A DNA stretch of 64,000 bases, taken from Paracoccaceae bacterium (GTDB lineage Bacteria; Pseudomonadota; Alphaproteobacteria; Rhodobacterales; Rhodobacteraceae). Every line of letters begins with the position of its first letter. The stretch's first letter is position 1. Under the pieces are notes generated by a model that was not told the DNA's origin, ran no database searches, and saw only the letters and a program-made list of their open reading frames with translations. Made by a program: the position numbers and the translations under genes. The stretch is from assembly GCA_029243395.1 (NCBI GenBank), contig JAQWSE010000012.1:124001-188000 (forward strand), given 5' to 3'. Of the stretch, positions 8,413-17,221 are shown in pieces.

Positions 8413-9308
8413 TATAGGACAAGCTCTTGTGGTTCAGCTAAGTTATGGGTTCTACAGCAAGCCACAAGGGTGTTAGCTAAAAGGCATGCTATTGTCATAG
8501 GTCCAACCCCACCAGGAACAGGTGTAATAGCCAAAGCTGTGTCCTTAGTAGCTTCAAAGTCAACATCTCCCACCAGTTTTGATTTTTCGATTCCATTTTC
8601 TGTAATTGAAACTCTATTAATTCCAACATCAATGATGACAGCTCCTGATTTCACCCAGTGGCCCTTAACAAATTTAGGTCTGCCAACTGCAGCAACAAGT
8701 ATGTCGCTGGATTTACATATTTCTTCGATATTTTTTGTCCTGGAATGGACCACAGTTACAGTACAGTTCTCTCTGAGAAGTAAGTTAAACATAGGTTTCC
8801 CAACTATGTTTGAACGGCCGATGACTGTGGCTTTTTTCCCACTAAGGTCGCCAACATATTCTCGTAAAAGCATTAAACACCCTAAAGGTGTGCATGGCAC
8901 CATAGATTTTTGTCCTGTATTAAGTAAGCCTACATTGGAGATATGAAAGCCATCAACATCTTTATTTGGATCTATTGAATTAATAACTAGGTTTTCATTT
9001 AGATGTTTGGGAAGTGGTAGTTGACACAATATTCCATGAACGGTTGGATCCTGGTTTAACTGCTCAATTAAATCTAGTAGCACTTTTTCACTAACATCTT
9101 CTTCAAGCCTATGTTCGAATGAATTCATACCGGCATTTTTTGTTTGAATACCTTTATTCTTTACATAAACTTGGCTAGCAGGATCTTCTCCAACTAATAC
9201 CACTGCTAATCCAGGGGTAATGTTAGCACTTTCCTTAATTACAGTAACATGATCCTTGATTTTTTCCCTTAGGGTCTGAGAAAAAGCCTTGCCATCAATT
9301 ATTTTCAT
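8412..9308 (-). CDS. folD: Methylenetetrahydrofolate dehydrogenase / methenyltetrahydrofolate cyclohydrolase
   Basis: 298 residues with all canonical FolD features: YVKNK (Tyr48, catalytic Lys52), [29 protein letters not shown] in the NADP-binding domain and [14 protein letters not shown] near the C-terminus. It oxidises 5,10-methylene-THF to methenyl-THF and hydrolyses that to 10-formyl-THF. It sits between fhs (18 bases upstream) and a second FolD-like gene that overlaps its end by one base. In this operon it would receive the methylene-THF made by the four-subunit oxidase and pass 10-formyl-THF to Fhs, which can run in the ATP-forming direction to give formate. Confidence 0.95.
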   Translation of the reverse strand: MKIIDGKAFSQTLREKIKDHVTVIKESANITPGLAVVLVGEDPASQVYVKNKGIQTKNAGMNSFEHRLEEDVSEKVLLDLIEQLNQDPTVHGILCQLPLPKHLNENLVINSIDPNKDVDGFHISNVGLLNTGQKSMVPCTPLGCLMLLREYVGDLSGKKATVIGRSNIVGKPMFNLLLRENCTVTVVHSRTKNIEEICKSSDILVAAVGRPKFVKGHWVKSGAVIIDVGINRVSITENGIEKSKLVGDVDFEATKDTALAITPVPGGVGPMTIACLLANTLVACCRTHNLAEPQELVL

Positions 9309-9326
9309 TATTTAAGCTCCTAAAAA

Positions 9327-11003
9327 CTAGAATAACCCTTCAATCTGGGCTTCACTATTTAAGCAAATACTTTCGGCACTTGGTACTCTTGGTAAACCTG
9401 GCATGGTCATAATATCGCCACATATGACCACTATAAATCCAGCACCAGCAGAAAGGCGTACCTCTCTTATTGGGATTGAGTGTCCAGTTGGTGCTCCTCT
9501 TCGATTTGGATCGGTGGTGAAGCTGTATTGGGTTTTTGCCATACAAACTGGAAGGTTACCAAAGCCAGATTCCTCCCATGCCTTTAATTGATCTCGTATT
9601 GCTTGGTTTGCCAAGACTTCATCAGCTCTATAAATTCTTTTGCAGATAGTTTCAATTTTTTGAAATAAACTCATGTCATCTGGATAAAGAGGTGCAAATT
9701 GGCTTTTTCCCCCATCGGCAATTTCTACAACCCTTTTTGCTAACTCAGTTATTCCTTCGGAGCCTTTTTCCCAATGTTTGCACAAAATAGCTTCTGCTCC
9801 TTGCTCAGACGCATATTCTTGTATCTTAGAAATTTCTTCGTCTGTGTCGGTTATAAAGTGATTTATAGCTACCACTACCGGAATTCCAAAGCTTTTTAAG
9901 TTTTCAATATGTCTGCCGAGGTTCTTACATCCTTCGGTGACGGCAGCTGAGTTTATCTCTCCAAGATTTTCTTTGGTTACTCCACCATTCATTTTCAATG
10001 CTCTGACAGTTGCGACTAAAACAGCAATGGATGGTTCAAGACCAGCCTTACGGCATTTAATATTTAGAAATTTTTCAGCACCTAAATCAGCACCAAATCC
10101 TGCTTCAGTGACAACATAGTCAGCAAGGCCTAAAGCAGTTTTTGTGGCTATAATTGAGTTGCAACCGTGGGCTATATTCGCAAAAGGACCACCGTGCACC
10201 AATGCAGGATTATTCTCAAGTGTTTGTACAATATTCGGTTGCATTGCTTGTTGCAACAATACCGTCATGGCACCATCAGCCTTAATATCTTTGCAGAAAA
10301 CCGGGCTCTTATCCCTTCTATAGGCTACGATGATATTTCCCAATCTATTCTGTAAATCCTTTAAATCGGATGAAAGACAGAGAATAGCCATTACTTCTGA
10401 TGCTACCGTAATATCAAATCCTGCCTGACGAGGAAACCCATTGGGGATACCCCCAAGTGAAGTCACTATATCCCTTAAAGCTCGATCATTCATATCTAAC
10501 ACTCGTCGCCATACGACTCTCCGAATATCGATTTCTTCTTTGTTCCCCCAATAAATATGATTATCAATCATAGCAGACAGAAGATTATGTGCGCTGGTTA
10601 TTGCGTGAAAGTCTCCAGTAAAGTGTAAGTTCATGTCTTCCATAGGTACTACCTGAGCTTTTCCACCTCCGGCTGCACCACCTTTCATTCCGAAGCAAGG
10701 TCCCAATGATGCTTCTCGAATGCAGATAGCAGCATTTTTACCTATGGCGTTTAAACCATCGCCTAAACCAACAGTAGTGGTAGTTTTCCCCTCTCCGGCA
10801 GGAGTAGGGTTAATCGCCGTGACTAATATAAGCTTACCCTTTTTATTTTGAGGTATTTCTTTAATAAAATTTTCGGATATCTTTGCTTTATCATGTCCAT
10901 ATGGAACAATATCTTGGAAAGGAATATTTAATTTTTTTGCAACCTCTGAGATAGGTAATTTGTTGGCTTCTCTTGCTATTTCTATGTCACTCTTGAAACT
11001 CAT
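9327..11003 (-). CDS. fhs: Formate--tetrahydrofolate ligase
   Basis: 558 residues from the ATG at 11003, the usual length. I chose this start because GGAGGAA lies 3-4 bases upstream (11007-11013); the frame extends six codons further to a TTG without such a site. The nucleotide-binding block [20 protein letters not shown] (about residues 63-82) and [11 protein letters not shown] (about 103) are diagnostic. The enzyme interconverts formate + THF + ATP with 10-formyl-THF + ADP. Its place between soxG and folD means the reaction likely runs toward formate and ATP when methyl groups are being oxidised. It belongs to the same minus-strand operon as soxBDAG, 65 bases downstream of soxG. Confidence 0.96.
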   Translation of the reverse strand: MSFKSDIEIAREANKLPISEVAKKLNIPFQDIVPYGHDKAKISENFIKEIPQNKKGKLILVTAINPTPAGEGKTTTTVGLGDGLNAIGKNAAICIREASLGPCFGMKGGAAGGGKAQVVPMEDMNLHFTGDFHAITSAHNLLSAMIDNHIYWGNKEEIDIRRVVWRRVLDMNDRALRDIVTSLGGIPNGFPRQAGFDITVASEVMAILCLSSDLKDLQNRLGNIIVAYRRDKSPVFCKDIKADGAMTVLLQQAMQPNIVQTLENNPALVHGGPFANIAHGCNSIIATKTALGLADYVVTEAGFGADLGAEKFLNIKCRKAGLEPSIAVLVATVRALKMNGGVTKENLGEINSAAVTEGCKNLGRHIENLKSFGIPVVVAINHFITDTDEEISKIQEYASEQGAEAILCKHWEKGSEGITELAKRVVEIADGGKSQFAPLYPDDMSLFQKIETICKRIYRADEVLANQAIRDQLKAWEESGFGNLPVCMAKTQYSFTTDPNRRGAPTGHSIPIREVRLSAGAGFIVVICGDIMTMPGLPRVPSAESICLNSEAQIEGLF

Positions 11004-11068
11004 TATTTCCTCCACTAACAAAAATAGGGTTTATCTTATCTTTTTCGAAATCCTGTTGATACAAATTG

Positions 11069-11626
11069 TCATGCTATATTCTCAGCTGAAGTTTCAACAG
11101 CATTTAAGAAAGATTTTGCCGACGAACTTGCAGACAATAAAAGAAAAGATTCTTCAGTAGTCTTGATTATTAAAACGTTTAAGTGCTCCATTAAGGTACG
11201 AACCGCAGTATTTACTCCGAATGATTCTGTAGACAAATCTAATGGGCAGATTCTTTCTAAGCAGCTATAAGAACTTTTTCCTGATATTTCTATCCCAACC
11301 CAGGCATCACTTTGTTCTGTAATATAAAAATATTTTTCTAGAGAATTCATCACGCCGGCAACTTCAGAAGCCTTTTCAAAAAGTATGAAAAATTGATCCA
11401 AGGAATTTCTTATAAGCCTTATGGTTGAGTTTTTGTTTAAGCTGGATTGTCCTATAATTGGAATGTCAAATTTAAGTATTCTTTTGAATTCGCTAGCGAC
11501 TTTCTTATTCATTTCCTTAGGTATAGAAATGCAGAAAATTTCTGGATTTACTTCATTTAGAGTGACATTTCCTATAACAGAATGAAGCCCACTAAGGGGA
11601 GTCGTTGGTGAAATTTTCTTATCCAC
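11069..11626 (-). CDS. soxG: Sarcosine oxidase-type gamma subunit
   Basis: About 185 residues from the GTG at 11626, preceded by AAAGGAG; this start overlaps the soxA stop by 8 bases. Earlier in-frame TTG at 11650 would put the ribosome site inside the gene. The family is poorly conserved; visible marks are the N-terminal 'PLSGLHSVIGNV' and the C-terminal GcvT-like stretch with 'CPLDLSTESFG' and 'RTLMEHLNVLIIK'. The gamma subunit caps the heterotetramer of sarcosine oxidase (or the homologous N-methylglutamate dehydrogenase). The gene order B-D-A-G supports the assignment more than the sequence itself does. Confidence 0.85.
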   Translation of the reverse strand: MDKKISPTTPLSGLHSVIGNVTLNEVNPEIFCISIPKEMNKKVASEFKRILKFDIPIIGQSSLNKNSTIRLIRNSLDQFFILFEKASEVAGVMNSLEKYFYITEQSDAWVGIEISGKSSYSCLERICPLDLSTESFGVNTAVRTLMEHLNVLIIKTTEESFLLLSASSSAKSFLNAVETSAENIA

Positions 11627-14552
11627 GGAGACGATCTCCTTTGGGATCAAAAAAATGAGGAGAAGTTATTTCTACTTCTATGACCTCTTTATTTAAGGGG
11701 TTTACTGAATCAACTTTTTCACCGAATCTTTGATCTCCTGCTTTTATAAAGCCTAGGCCAATTGATTTGTTTAACATTGGTGAGAAAGCAACTGAACTCA
11801 TCCAACCTTCGTCATTTGCTAGCTTTGCGGGTTTTCCCTTTGAAATAAAATGTGATCCCGCCACTAATGATTGCATTTTGTTGGTTGGGGCAAAACCAAC
11901 CAGCTTTAGGACAGCTTCTCCATCAATTTTCTCTCTTTCAGACATTGTATTACCGATACAGTCATTTAGTTTCGAAACCATTTTTCCTAAACCTAGGTTA
12001 TTAGCTGTGGTTTGACCGTTTAACTCGTTACCTGCTGCATGCCCTTTTTCAATTCGCATGACACCCAAGGCTTCTGTTCCATATGGAACCAGATTAAATT
12101 TCTTGCCAATTTCAAAAATGTGCTCCATGAAAGAAGAAGCGTATCGTCTCGGCAAGGCCAACTCATAGGCTAATTCGCCAGAAAAAGATATTCTAAAAAG
12201 TCTGGCTTCTATCCCATTAAATATAGACACCTTCCCGCAAGCCATGAAAGGAAAGGATTCATTAGAAATATCGATTTTGGGATCAAGAATCTCCGACAAA
12301 AGGGCTCTTGAATTTGGGCCGGCTATGGCAAATTGTGCCCAGTGATCCGTAGTGGAGAGTAAATGAACATCCCATGCTGGTTTTAGACATTGTCGGCAAA
12401 ACTCCAGGTGCCTAAATACTGTTACTGCATTGGCAGTTGTGGTGGTCATTACAAAATGATCTTCAGAAAATCTTGCAGTTGTTCCGTCATCAAATGCAAT
12501 TCCATCGTCTCTAAGCATAAGGCCATAGCGTACTTTCCCAACTGCAAGTTTACCAAAATTATTGGCATAAACAAAATTTAAGAAGGCTCCGGCATCTCGC
12601 CCTTTTATATCTATTTTCCCAAGTGTGGTCACATCGCAAATGCCAACTGATTCTCTTGTTTGGAGAACTTCTCTATCCACACTTTCTCGCCATGTGCGTT
12701 CTCCTGCCAAGGGAAACCACTGTGCTCGAAGCCAATTTCCAGTTTCCACAAAAACTGCGTTTCTCTGTTCAGCCCACTGGTGTGAAGGTGTTAGTCGAAA
12801 TGGTTTAAAATGCTTTCCTCGGGATCGACCGGCGAACGCACCTATTGGAACAGGAGTAAAAGGCGGTCTGTAGATGGTTGTTCCAACTTCCTCAATCGGT
12901 TTGTTCTTTAAAATACTTAGAACGGACAGTCCTAATACATTTGAAGTTTTGCCCTGATCTGTGGCCATGCCCAAGGTGGTGTACCTTTTCAGAAGTTCAA
13001 CAGAGTGAAATCCTTCTTGCACCGCTATTTTAATATCCTTTATTGTAACGTCATTTTGTAAATCAATCCATACCTTTCCCTTCGCAAGAGATTTTGAGAA
13101 AGCGGATACATTATAAGGTTTGTGATCAGCAGTTAACTTTATTACCTTTCTATGTTTATAACCTAAATAAGACAATATTTTCTTCATTTTAAGAGTGGTC
13201 TCTTCGAAAATACTATTTAGGTCGAAGACTCCACTAGCTGCGCCGACCACTTCCATTCCTTTTGGTGTTTTTCCTGGAATAAAACATTGATTTTTCTCTT
13301 GCCACTGCGGACGACCTCTCTCATGACAAGTCAGATGCACGTTTGGATTAAAGCCGCCTGAAACTGCAAGACAGTCAGTTTCAACTTTCGTTCCATCATC
13401 CAATCTTATGGAGGAGATCCTCAAACTGCCTTTAGTCTCTACCACTTTCTTTCCAAGTCTATAGTCAACATTCTTAATTGGGGCTATAATGTCTGGTCGT
13501 TCGTCTATGACCATAACTACATTACATCCAGCTTCCTTTAGGTCTTTAGCTGTTATCCAGCCATCATCATTATTTGTGTAGATAGAGATTTTCTTGCCAG
13601 GAATAATACCCCACCGGTTGCAATATTGCCTAACTGATCTTGATAGCATGATAGCGGGTCTATCATTATTCCCGAACAATAGTGATCGCTCGGACGATCC
13701 ACTACACAAAACAGACTGTTTTGCATAAATTCTCCATAATACTTGTCGGGGTTTGTCAGACTTGATCCTATCGAAATTTGTTTTTATCTCTAATGCCCCA
13801 AAAATCCCATGATCAAAAGCTCCATAAATAGTTGTTTTAGGCATCAGCCTTACATTTTTAAAACTTATTAATTCTTCAATAGTTTTTTTAACCCAGTTGA
13901 CTCCAGTATCATTGTTAATTTGAGTATGATCTCCATTAAGTGATCCTCCTAAGAGGAAATCTTCGTCTGCTATAATAACTTTTGCCCCGCCCCTGGCGGC
14001 CATTAATGCTGATAGAAGACCAGAAGGTCCTGCCCCAATTATGAGCAAATCACAGTGAAGAAATCCCTTGTCATAAGTGCTTGGATCTGGCTCTCCTGAT
14101 AGTTTCCCTAGTCCTGCTGCTTTTCTAATAATTGGTTCATAAATTTTCTCCCAAAAGGACTTTGGCCACATAAAGGTCTTATAATAAAATCCTGCGCTGA
14201 GGAAAGGGGATAGAAAATCATTAACTCTCATGAAGTCCCATTCGAGTGGACCAAAGTGGTTCTGACTATTTGCTACAAGATCATTAAATAGTTGGATTGT
14301 TGTTGCTCTAATATTTGGTTCCGTATTTGCCCCGAGGCCTAATTGAATAAGCGCAGAAGGTTCTTCTGACCCAGAGGAAAATATCCCTCTTGGCCTGTGG
14401 TATTTAAATGATCTACCAACTAAGTGGTTCCCATTAGCCAACAAGGCTGATGCCAAGGTATCTCCTTCATAGCCGTGTAGCTTCTTTCCGTTAAAAGAAA
14501 AATTCAAACGTTTTTCCCGATTAATTAAGCCGCGGTTCTCAAGCCTAAACAT
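11619..14552 (-). CDS. soxA: Sarcosine oxidase-type alpha subunit (SoxA / MgdC)
   Basis: 977 residues from the ATG at 14552, which follows AGGA by 6 bases and overlaps the soxD stop; a GTG at 14576 is possible but lies deep in soxD. Domains in order: an N-terminal ferredoxin-like fold (FNGKKLHGYEGDTLASALL), an NAD-binding/FAD-type dinucleotide fold with GAGPSGLLSALMAARGG near residue 175, and a C-terminal GcvT domain from about residue 590 with TRESVGICDVTTLGKIDIKG and 'RIEKGHAAGNELNGQTT'. The GcvT half transfers the methyl-derived formaldehyde to tetrahydrofolate. The substrate could be sarcosine or N-methylglutamate, since MgdC is homologous and GmaS and Mgs proteins are encoded nearby. Confidence 0.93.
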   Translation of the reverse strand: MFRLENRGLINREKRLNFSFNGKKLHGYEGDTLASALLANGNHLVGRSFKYHRPRGIFSSGSEEPSALIQLGLGANTEPNIRATTIQLFNDLVANSQNHFGPLEWDFMRVNDFLSPFLSAGFYYKTFMWPKSFWEKIYEPIIRKAAGLGKLSGEPDPSTYDKGFLHCDLLIIGAGPSGLLSALMAARGGAKVIIADEDFLLGGSLNGDHTQINNDTGVNWVKKTIEELISFKNVRLMPKTTIYGAFDHGIFGALEIKTNFDRIKSDKPRQVLWRIYAKQSVLCSGSSERSLLFGNNDRPAIMLSRSVRQYCNRWGIIPGKKISIYTNNDDGWITAKDLKEAGCNVVMVIDERPDIIAPIKNVDYRLGKKVVETKGSLRISSIRLDDGTKVETDCLAVSGGFNPNVHLTCHERGRPQWQEKNQCFIPGKTPKGMEVVGAASGVFDLNSIFEETTLKMKKILSYLGYKHRKVIKLTADHKPYNVSAFSKSLAKGKVWIDLQNDVTIKDIKIAVQEGFHSVELLKRYTTLGMATDQGKTSNVLGLSVLSILKNKPIEEVGTTIYRPPFTPVPIGAFAGRSRGKHFKPFRLTPSHQWAEQRNAVFVETGNWLRAQWFPLAGERTWRESVDREVLQTRESVGICDVTTLGKIDIKGRDAGAFLNFVYANNFGKLAVGKVRYGLMLRDDGIAFDDGTTARFSEDHFVMTTTTANAVTVFRHLEFCRQCLKPAWDVHLLSTTDHWAQFAIAGPNSRALLSEILDPKIDISNESFPFMACGKVSIFNGIEARLFRISFSGELAYELALPRRYASSFMEHIFEIGKKFNLVPYGTEALGVMRIEKGHAAGNELNGQTTANNLGLGKMVSKLNDCIGNTMSEREKIDGEAVLKLVGFAPTNKMQSLVAGSHFISKGKPAKLANDEGWMSSVAFSPMLNKSIGLGFIKAGDQRFGEKVDSVNPLNKEVIEVEITSPHFFDPKGDRLRG

Positions 14553-14841
14553 TTGATTTCCTATCTTTTTGCCCACTCAGGTACTCGCTAGCAAACTCTA
14601 CTTTCAAAATCTCGTGAGTTTGTGTATTGCGAGTGACAACCAACCAGGACCTATCACCGTATTCGTGATACCATAGTTCTTTATGTGCCCCTGCAGGGTT
14701 TTGACGTAAGTATAAATAGTTATGAAAAGTATCATAATCTACTGGCGCCACTCTTTCTGGCCTAAAAACCAACTCAGCATCTCCTTTGTAAACGAATTCA
14801 CAAGCATCTCTTGGTCCTAAATGTGGGTGTGGAATAATCAT
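14545..14841 (-). CDS. soxD: Sarcosine oxidase-type delta subunit lacking the zinc cysteines
   Basis: 98 residues, normal for SoxD. The family pattern is clear (GPRDACEFVY, YLYLRQNPAGAHKELWYHE, RNTQTHEILKVEF), but the CPxCG zinc motif reads HPHLG (residues 5-9) and the second cysteine site HxxGC reads HEYGD (His59, Asp63). Classical delta subunits bind zinc through Cys6, Cys9, His59 and Cys63; here three of the four are replaced. I believe this cysteine-free variant also occurs in other alphaproteobacteria, so it is a subfamily rather than damage. It overlaps soxA by 8 bases and follows soxB by 12 bases. Confidence 0.9.
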   Translation of the reverse strand: MIIPHPHLGPRDACEFVYKGDAELVFRPERVAPVDYDTFHNYLYLRQNPAGAHKELWYHEYGDRSWLVVTRNTQTHEILKVEFASEYLSGQKDRKSNV

Positions 14842-14853
14842 GATTTCATAATC

Positions 14854-16104
14854 TCAATGCAAATTAGGTTGAGCACCGACCCCTTTTTCATCAATTAAAC
14901 TTCCCGTCCTAAATCTATCAAGCTTGTAACCTCTTGCTACAGGATGGGGTGAATCGGTAGCTAGTAGGTGGGCATAACAATAGCCACTAGCTGGTGTAGC
15001 TTTAAATCCTCCGTAACACCATCCTCCATTAAAATATAATCCGTCAATATGGGTTCTATCTATAAAGGGAGATCCGTCCATTGACATATCCATCACTCCT
15101 CCCCACATTCTCAATAATCTTGCCCGACCAATCATGGGCATAATAGCCATGCCTCCCTCGCACACATCTTCTACAACGGGGAGATTGCCTCTTTGGGCAT
15201 AGCTATTATAACCGTCTAGATCCCCCCCAAAGACAAGACCACCCTTATCGGATTGACTGACGTAAAAATGACCTGCACCAAAAGTGATTACATTATCTAA
15301 AATAGGTTTCAAACCTTCAGATACAAAGGCTTGTAACACATGGCTTTCTATAGGAAGTCGGATACCGGCTGTGCTCATGACTTGGCTTGATGATCCCGCG
15401 ACGCAAGAAGCCACCTTTTTGGCTCGTATGTCTCCCTTTGATGTCCGAACACCAGAACAGACTCCATTTTTTATGATGAAGCCTTCGACGTTACAGTTTT
15501 GAATTATATCAACGCCTTTCATGTCTGCTCCGCGGGCATACCCCCAGGCAACGGCATCATGTCTAACGGTTCCCCCACGTTTTTGCATCAAGGCACCTTT
15601 TACTGGAAACCTAGCATTTTCAAAATCCAAATATGGGCATAGTTTCCTTAAAGCATTTTCATCTAGTAAATCAGCATCAGCGCCAGATAGGAGCATAGCG
15701 TTTCCGCGTCGCACAAATGCGTCCCTTTGAGGGTCGCTATGAAAAATATTAATAACGCCTCTTTGTGATACCATGGAATTATAATTGGTATCTTGTTCTA
15801 AGCCTTCCCATAACTTTAGAGAAAACTCATAGAAGGGTTCATTTTCAGGCAACAAATAATTGGAACGTATAATTGTTGTATTTCTTCCAATATTACCAGA
15901 CCCCAACCAGCCTTTTTCGAGTACGGCAACATTTCTAATATTATAAACGTTGCTAAGATAGTAAGCAGTTGATAACCCGTGCCCGCCTCCACCAATAATG
16001 ATGACGTCATAATTCTTTTTCGGTTCAGGCTCACGCCAGGCCTTGCCCCAACCGCGGTTTCCAAACAGACCTTCAAGAAAGATTTTTGCTGCAGAATATT
16101 TCAT
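14854..16104 (-). CDS. soxB: Sarcosine oxidase-type beta subunit (SoxB / MgdA)
   Basis: 416 residues from the ATG at 16104, which has GAGGGAG 6 bases upstream; the upstream in-frame GTG (16119) is itself part of that ribosome site. Features: GWGKAWR at residue 18, FAD-binding GGGGHGLSTAYYL at 38, and RGGTVRHDAVAW with His182 at the position of the His that carries covalent FMN in bacterial sarcosine oxidase. The C-terminal GGWCYGGFKATPASG is typical of the beta subunit. It oxidatively demethylates a secondary amine, sarcosine or N-methylglutamate. It is the first gene of the soxBDAG-fhs-folD-folD2 operon and is transcribed divergently from an AraC-type regulator with a repeat-rich gap between. 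Confidence 0.94.
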   Translation of the reverse strand: MKYSAAKIFLEGLFGNRGWGKAWREPEPKKNYDVIIIGGGGHGLSTAYYLSNVYNIRNVAVLEKGWLGSGNIGRNTTIIRSNYLLPENEPFYEFSLKLWEGLEQDTNYNSMVSQRGVINIFHSDPQRDAFVRRGNAMLLSGADADLLDENALRKLCPYLDFENARFPVKGALMQKRGGTVRHDAVAWGYARGADMKGVDIIQNCNVEGFIIKNGVCSGVRTSKGDIRAKKVASCVAGSSSQVMSTAGIRLPIESHVLQAFVSEGLKPILDNVITFGAGHFYVSQSDKGGLVFGGDLDGYNSYAQRGNLPVVEDVCEGGMAIMPMIGRARLLRMWGGVMDMSMDGSPFIDRTHIDGLYFNGGWCYGGFKATPASGYCYAHLLATDSPHPVARGYKLDRFRTGSLIDEKGVGAQPNLH

Positions 16105-16134
16105 ATTCAACTCCCTCACCTACTATGATATATA

Positions 16135-16184
16135 TTTTGGTATAATGCATCCGTTAAAAAGACATTAAATGTCATTAAAAAGAC
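16135..16184. promoter_or_regulatory. Divergent control region between soxB and the GlxA-type regulator
   Basis: Three elements are visible. TTAAAAAGAC occurs at 16154-16163 and again, identically, at 16175-16184, a 21-base period (two helical turns), the arrangement AraC-family dimers usually bind. Between them GACATTAAATGTC (16161-16173) is a perfect palindrome. TTTTGGTATAA at 16135-16145 contains a TATAAT-like -10 for the plus-strand gene and recurs exactly in two other control regions (18656-18666 and 36938-36948, opposite orientation). The direct repeats lie about 50-80 bases upstream of the soxB start, a good place for activation. Confidence 0.5.
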
Positions 16185-16210
16185 GTTTTTGGTCTAAGAA
16201 AGGTATAATT

Positions 16211-17173
16211 ATGTATAGAGTAGGGGTATTATTATTAGATGGATTCGCTTTGATGTCTTACGCCTCTTTAGTAGAACCTTTCAGAGCAGCAAATTTCCTG
16301 GATAATAAAAAACTCTATGAAATAATGAATTTAACAGAAAAAAAACAAGGGGCAATTTCTTCCTCAGGACTCAGAGTTGAGTCAGACTATGCGTTGGGAG
16401 ATTTCCCTGTACTAGATTTATTGATGGTTGTTGCGGGAGGTGATCCGTTTCAGTATGAAAACAAGTCATTATTCAACTGGATTAATAAGTTTGCTAGATT
16501 TGGAGTGATGATAGGAGGCGTTTCAGGAGGGCCAATTATTTTGGTTAAATCGGGATTGATGAAAGATTACCGCATGACTGTTCACTGGGAGCATGCTCCG
16601 AGCTTATTAGAAATCTATGATGATCTACTGCTGGAGAAAAGCCTCTTCGTTTTTGATCGCGATCGTATTACATGTGCTGGGGGGACTGCCCCTATTGACA
16701 TGGCTTTAGCTCTGATTGCTAGGAGGCAAGGCACCTCTTTTGCTCAGTTCGTAAGTGACTGGTTCTTACATACTGAAATTAGACCTTCAGGAGGACCTCA
16801 GAGATCTAATCTTGTTAATAGGGTTGGCACCACCAATAATAAGGCATTAATAGCAATAGAACTAATGGAGACGCACATAGCTGATCCCTTGAGTCTGGAG
16901 AATCTTGGAAATCTGACAGGATTGTCTCGAAGACAGTTGAATCGAGTTTTTAAAAAAGCTTTTAATAAAGGCACGATGGAGTACTATCGTGAGATTAGAT
17001 TAGAAAAGGCAAAAAACTTGCTAAGAAATTCCAGAATGTCTATAGCAGAAATCTCAGAAGTGACAGGATTTTGTACGGCATCACATTTTTCCAGTTCTTT
17101 CTTGCATTTGTTTGCGGTGCCACCATCTGATTATAGAAAAGGGAGCCAATTTGCATTTGTTGGTGACTCGTGA
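16211..17173 (+). CDS. GlxA-family AraC-type transcriptional regulator
   Basis: 320 residues from the ATG at 16211, preceded by AGAAAGG; the frame could start 14 codons earlier at 16169, but that lies in the operator-like repeats. Residues 1 to about 190 are a DJ-1/PfpI-type amidotransferase-like domain (YRVGVLLLDGFALMSYAS at the start, CAGGTAPIDMAL near 160). Residues about 215-310 hold two AraC helix-turn-helix motifs (LGNLTGLSRRQLNRVF and ISEVTGFCTASHFSSSF). Regulators of this build include GbdR, SouR, CdhR and GlxA, which sense glycine betaine, dimethylglycine, sarcosine or carnitine. Divergence from soxB makes control of that operon the likely role. Confidence 0.9.
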   Translation: MYRVGVLLLDGFALMSYASLVEPFRAANFLDNKKLYEIMNLTEKKQGAISSSGLRVESDYALGDFPVLDLLMVVAGGDPFQYENKSLFNWINKFARFGVMIGGVSGGPIILVKSGLMKDYRMTVHWEHAPSLLEIYDDLLLEKSLFVFDRDRITCAGGTAPIDMALALIARRQGTSFAQFVSDWFLHTEIRPSGGPQRSNLVNRVGTTNNKALIAIELMETHIADPLSLENLGNLTGLSRRQLNRVFKKAFNKGTMEYYREIRLEKAKNLLRNSRMSIAEISEVTGFCTASHFSSSFLHLFAVPPSDYRKGSQFAFVGDS

Positions 17174-17221
17174 TTTACAGAATGTATAAAATGTAACACT
17201 ATATAAATAAAAAGGGTTTTT

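Noticed and set aside
8470-8946. 158-codon open frame on the plus strand
   Set aside because: It is the antisense shadow of folD, whose motifs are complete on the minus strand; no ribosome site or family resemblance.
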